Both the position numbers and the translations under genes were made by a program. Shown one piece after another: positions 59,755 to 64,000 of a stretch of 64,000 bases of DNA. Under the pieces are notes generated by a model. That model was not told where the DNA came from. It was given only the letters and a program-made list of their open reading frames with translations, and made no database searches. This DNA is from Poronia punctata (lineage: Eukaryota > Ascomycota > Sordariomycetes > Xylariales > Xylariaceae), in contig MU401454.1 in the NCBI GenBank assembly GCA_022579005.1, positions 620,001 to 684,000 of the forward strand, in the 5' to 3' direction. Each line of letters opens with the position of its first letter. The stretch's first letter is position 1.

Positions 59755-59860
59755 AAAGCCTAAGCTGTTTACAAAGCTAAACAAAGCATAATACTTCTAG
59801 TTTTGTTATATAATATTGTTTTTTAGCTTTTATAAGCACTTTGCTAAAATATATAATAAG
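59755..59860 (-). pseudogene. Remnant of retroelement RNase H
   Basis: Minus-strand reading YFSKVLIKAKKQYYITKLE matches the FxSRxLxxAExRYxxTExE signature of gypsy RNase H, with stops at former Trp/Gln codons. Confidence 0.6.
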
Positions 59861-60344
59861 CTATACATTGTTTATTAATATAAAACCTCTTTCCTATAGC
59901 TTTTTTAAATAAAACACTATAACTTTATAGCCTTTTTTAGCTAAAGCATTAATTTTTAAAAAAACCTGCTTATTATAGTCTTAATAAATTAAATAGTTTA
60001 ATTTACATAAGTTGTTTTATATAATCTAAAAGCTTTAAATTTTTTTAGCTATTAAGTTAAAAAATTGTTTAAAAGTCTATTTTTTTTTATTTATAACATT
60101 TTTTTTTAAGATTTCTTTTTTTGTACGTCTTTTTACTATTATTTTTGTTTTCTATTTTTATAAAAGTTTAATTTTTTATTAAAACTACAAAATATATTTT
60201 CTTAGCTATATTATTATCTTAATATAAGTTTTTAAGTTTTTTAAGGTTTATAATATTTTAATTTTATATAAAGCTTTTATATAGTACTTAGTTATAGCTA
60301 TTTTTAAGCTATTAACTTATAAACTTAATAATTTAACTATTAAA

Positions 60345-60655
60345 TAGCTATAAAATAATTTAGTTAGTAATAGTATAAGTTTAATATTTTAAAATAGTTA
60401 AAGTATAGCTTTTAAGTATTTATAGTGTTTTTTTACTATATTGCTAAAAATAACAATATTGTTTATATAAGCATAGCAGTACTTATAGTAATCTTGTAAT
60501 TATTAGTTTATAAATTTTTATTTATATACTAAACTGTTTTTAAATTTTATAAAAGCAACACTTAAAACTTTTAATTTTTTTAATAATATAACTACTATTT
60601 TGTTTTTATAACAAGTATATATTAGTAACTAGTAAAAAAATAAAGTAGCATTTAG
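60345..60655 (-). pseudogene. Remnant of Ty3/gypsy reverse transcriptase
   Basis: The minus strand reads NATLFFY, then FIKFKNSLVY, then AYINNIVIFS followed by KKHYKYLKAIL. These match the NATSFFYQW, GFKNSPAY and YIDDIVIFS blocks of fungal gypsy reverse transcriptases. The catalytic YIDD is now YINN (GAT/GAC to AAT/AAC), so the enzyme is dead. Stops replace former Gln and Trp codons. Confidence 0.75.
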
Positions 60656-63600
60656 TACTATTATATATTTTTTGCTTTTAAAATTAAATATAATATTTTT
60701 TTAAGCTAGTATTAAATAAATATTTAATATTATAATATTGTTTAAAAAGCAAAGGTTTATTACTACTTATTTTTTATGCTTGCTTTTAATAATTTTTTAT
60801 ATAATAAACACTAAATATTTAAATAAACTTAGCCTTTATATTTAATAAAGCTTTTTTTATTTATAAAGATTATTAAATATATTATTTAAGATTTTTTAGT
60901 TTTTAATTTTAAGTTTATATAATCTTGTTTATTTTTACTAGTGTTGCTATTTTTAAATAAAGTTAATATATAACTTTTTATTTTTTAGCATAAAAATAAT
61001 ACTTTTATTATATTATATATTATAGCTTTTAAGTATGCTTTTTAGTTTTATAGCTACTTTAAGGTCTTTTTAAAATATATAGACGTTATTTTTTAATAAA
61101 ATAAAAAAAATATGTTCTACTTTTATTAGGCCTATTTTTATATTTTGTTTTTTTATTAGTTATAAGGGTATTTTGCAGTTGTTAGCTAAAAAGGCAGCCT
61201 ATGCTTATTTAATATGCTTTATATTAGTTTAAAAAAACAATAAGATGTTATTTTTTAAATTAAACTTTTTTTTGTTTATTTTATATTTAATAGTAGCTAA
61301 AAATGCTTATAAACTTGTTTAGTAAACTATGTTTATTTTATTAACGTTTAAGTTTTTAATAAAACTAATATATAGGTTTTTATAAAAATAAATAGGTTTA
61401 TTTATATTGTTTATATATATAATATATTATAGTAACTTATAGTTTAGTATAGCGTTTATTAGTTTTTATATTGTTATAGTAAAAGTATATTGTTTATTTT
61501 GTTTTAAATAGTAGCTAGAAAAAAGTGTAGTATATAATATTAAAATTAGTACTATAGTATATGCTAAAACTGTTATATTTATTTAAACAATAACTTTTTA
61601 TTTAATAAAAATATACTTATAATATATATTAATAAGTATTATTATATTAGCTACAAATTTAATATATAGTTAACGTTGTAAAATGTTTAATATAACTATA
61701 TATTTATTAAACTATAGTATACTTAGTAACAATTGTAGTTTAAGGTTTTAGTAAAGCTATGTTATAATTATTATATAAACTTTTATATTAAATCTTATTT
61801 ATAATAAAATAGGAAATATAGCTTTTTATTTAAGTTAAATAGATTTTTTTATACTTTTATAACATAAAAAGATAAAGACTTTTTAAGTTTTATAGTATAT
61901 TTTTATTTTATTTAAAAAATACTAGCTAACTATAATGTTAAATATTTTTAAGTTAGCATATATAGTAAACATATTTTTTTAGTTAAAAAATCTTGCTATA
62001 ACCTTTATATATATATATTTTAAAAGTGCTTTTTGTTTATAAACCTATATTAGTTTTATGTTTATACGTATTTTGTTTTTAAGTTATATTTTAGTATTTA
62101 TTATATAAAAAACTTTACTATTTTTTAATTGTTTTAGGAAAATGTTTAAATTTAGCACGTCTTATATTATTAGTTATTAGTAGTTAAACAATAGAACTTT
62201 TAATAAGGTTTTTAATAAAGTTTTTAATAAAGTTTTTAATGTTTTATAAGAATTTTTTATAATATGCTTTATATATTAGTTATAAAATAAAAACAGTTTA
62301 TAGCATTTTTTGCATATTTTTTTAAACTTAAAAGCTAAAAATAAAAGTTTAATAGTTACTAGGTTAAATAAGTAAGCAGTATTGTTTTAATTGTTATTTA
62401 CTTTTATAGTATTATAAGTGCTTTTGTTTTTATTATTTAACACTTTTTTTAAAAGAAAATATTTTTTTTATATAAGCTTTATTTTTTAAATTTTTTTATT
62501 ATTTTAATTTTATATAACGTATGCTTTGTTAACTTAGTTATTAAAACAACGTTTATTTATAAGTTGTTTAACTTATTTATTTTAACGTTAGCGTTAATAT
62601 TTATAATTACTGCGGGGATTTTTATAACTACGTTTATAAAAGCGTTAACCTTAGTACTTATTATTTTATTTTTATTAATATTTATTATTTTGTTTTTTAA
62701 AGCTAAAACGTTTTCTTTTGTTTATTTTGCTAGTTGCTTAATTATTTTTATAATACGTGCTTTATTTTTTATTATAACTTTAATTATAGCTTTTTATTTA
62801 ATAATTGTTATTGTGCTATTTTTTAGCATTATAAATATAAGTAAAAGTAAGTATATATATAGTACTAAAAAGTTTTTAGTTAATAAACATTTTAAGCTAA
62901 ATAATTATACGTTTATATATTGTTGCTTTTTTTTTTAAATATATAAAGTAAATATTAAGTATAGTGTTTATATTTAGTTTAATAATTAGCTATTAAAGTA
63001 GTAAGTATACTATATTATAAATTTGTATTAGCTATTAAATAAAAGTAGTTAGTCTAGCTGCTTTAGCATATTATATTATTTTAGTAGCTTATAAACAAAT
63101 TAATTTATTATTTTTAAGTTTTTTAGCGTTATAGTAATTTTTTTAACTATAAAAAGCTATTAAAACATTTACTATAAGCATTTAAAATTGTTAACGCAGT
63201 ATTATTAGCGCTAGGTTGTTATTTGCTAATATTAAAGTATATAGTTTAAAAAAACATTTTTTTAACTACTAAGCTTATATATTGCTATAAAGCAATTATA
63301 AAAAATCTTGTTAAATTACTTTAGCTCTTGTTAAGTTTTAAAAGTGTTTTTTAATACTATTTTTAAATAGTAAAACGTTTTTTTAGTATATATTTATTTT
63401 AATAGTAACGTAGTTACTTTATTTAAAAAACGTTTTTATGTTTAAATAAAAGTAGCTTATTTAGTAGATCTTTTAGCTATAAAAAAAGTTATTATATTTT
63501 TTTCTTTTTTAGTTAAGTTAGTTTTGTTAGTTAGCTTAATTTTATTAAAGTAAATATAGTATTTAGGCTATTATTTTTATTATTTTAGTAATATTGTTAG

Positions 63601-64000
63601 TTTTTAGTATAGCTATTTTATTTTTATTTAGTATTTTTAGTACTAAATTTTATATTTTAAGTAGTTTAATAAGTAGTGCTTTTAATAGCTTAATAAAAAG
63701 TAAGTATAGTTTAGCTAGTAGTTTAGCTAATTTTTTTGTTAATAAAAACGTTGCTATTATATTTATTAAATAAAAAGCTAACGTTTATTAAGCTAAATTT
63801 AGTGCTAATAGTATAAACAAACTGCTATTTAATAAAGTTTAGTTAAAGTTAAATATAAAAAGCCTTTGTTTAATAAGTATATATTATTTATTTAATAAAG
63901 TATTTTTACAGTTTTTAGTATATAACTATACTACTTAGTTGTATAGCCTGTTTACTTTTAACTTAAAAGTTTATTTATTTATTTGCTAGGTTATAAAGTA

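Larger units (their letters stand above)
55141..64000 (-). mobile_element. RIP-degraded AT-rich block containing a Ty3/gypsy-type LTR retrotransposon
   Basis: From about 55.14 kb to the window end the DNA is overwhelmingly A/T, with TA-rich dinucleotides and stops in every frame, as expected after repeat-induced C-to-T mutation of repeated DNA on both strands. On the minus strand, reverse transcriptase, RNase H and integrase can be read in the gypsy order (RT near 60.65-60.35, RNase H near 59.9-59.75, integrase zinc region near 59.24-59.1, integrase core near 59.0-58.7 kb). The length exceeds one typical element, so nested or neighbouring copies are likely. LTR ends cannot be located. The apparent 124-codon open frame at 62564-62938 is AT-driven and not a gene. 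Confidence 0.85.

Noticed and set aside
62564..62938. 124-codon open frame on the plus strand in the AT-rich block
   Set aside because: Composed almost only of Phe, Ile, Leu, Lys and Asn from A/T codons, lies in RIP-degraded DNA with retroelement remnants on the other strand, and has no protein-like motif.
55141..64000. Mitochondrial DNA or centromere sequence
   Set aside because: Mitochondrial insertion is contradicted by gypsy pol remnants and absence of mitochondrial genes. A centromere cannot be excluded but nothing specific supports it.

Overview
The window is nuclear DNA of a filamentous ascomycete (Pezizomycotina, probably Sordariomycetes). Genes have short introns of about 50-160 bp with GTRNGY donors and CTRAC-like branch points. 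The families found are fungal (velvet, berberine-bridge oxidase, Dal5-type MFS, X325/Bim1, Pho80-type cyclin), and the right end is an extremely AT-rich block typical of repeat-induced point mutation (RIP). Most gene models here were rebuilt by hand from splice signals that restore the reading frame and known family motifs. Exon coordinates are given in each entry.

Layout. 1-6 kb: no gene recognised. 6.0-6.7 kb (-): short velvet-domain protein containing an in-frame hexanucleotide repeat. 9.7-10.3 kb (-): unrecognised reading frame broken by one stop. 10.4-14.4 kb (-): mitochondrial BolA-like protein (Bol3) and a secreted subtilisin-like protease with a PA domain whose frame carries a TAG stop before the catalytic Ser. 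15.7-19.1 kb (-): SnoaL/NTF2-like protein and a bicovalent-flavin BBE oxidase with an 8-nt microexon. 21.8-23.8 kb (+): thiamine-diphosphate enzyme. 26-27 kb (+): Pho80-like cyclin. 28 kb (-): small Cys-rich protein. 30.2-34.2 kb (+): a five-exon gene for a ~1206-residue protein joining a HeLo-like helical domain, a pseudokinase and a trypsin-fold protease. 34.5-35.3 kb (-): GPI-anchored X325/Bim1-like copper protein. 37.5-39.5 kb (+): ferric reductase. 40.1-42.6 kb (+): arginyl-tRNA synthetase, probably serving both cytosol and mitochondria. 44.9-47.2 kb (+): cytochrome P450. 49.2-49.9 kb (-): stand-alone deaminase-fold protein. 53.5-54.9 kb (+): MFS transporter cut off next to the AT-rich block. 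55.1-64 kb: RIP-degraded DNA in which reverse transcriptase, RNase H and integrase of a Ty3/gypsy-type retrotransposon can still be read on the minus strand.

How genes may work together. Bol3 and ArgRS are housekeeping genes. The X325 protein and the ferric reductase face away from each other and may share a metal-uptake role (inference). The SnoaL-like protein, BBE oxidase and ThDP enzyme resemble accessory metabolism, but no polyketide or peptide synthase backbone is present, so no gene cluster is claimed. The HeLo-pseudokinase-protease protein is the best candidate for an undescribed system: its parts resemble cell-death (HET-S/MLKL-like) modules coupled to a protease.

Intergenic DNA is rich in short recurrent motifs, notably the octamer TACGAGTA/TACTCGTA (at least 19 copies, all outside the genes called here) and GGTAGGTACCTA-like strings.
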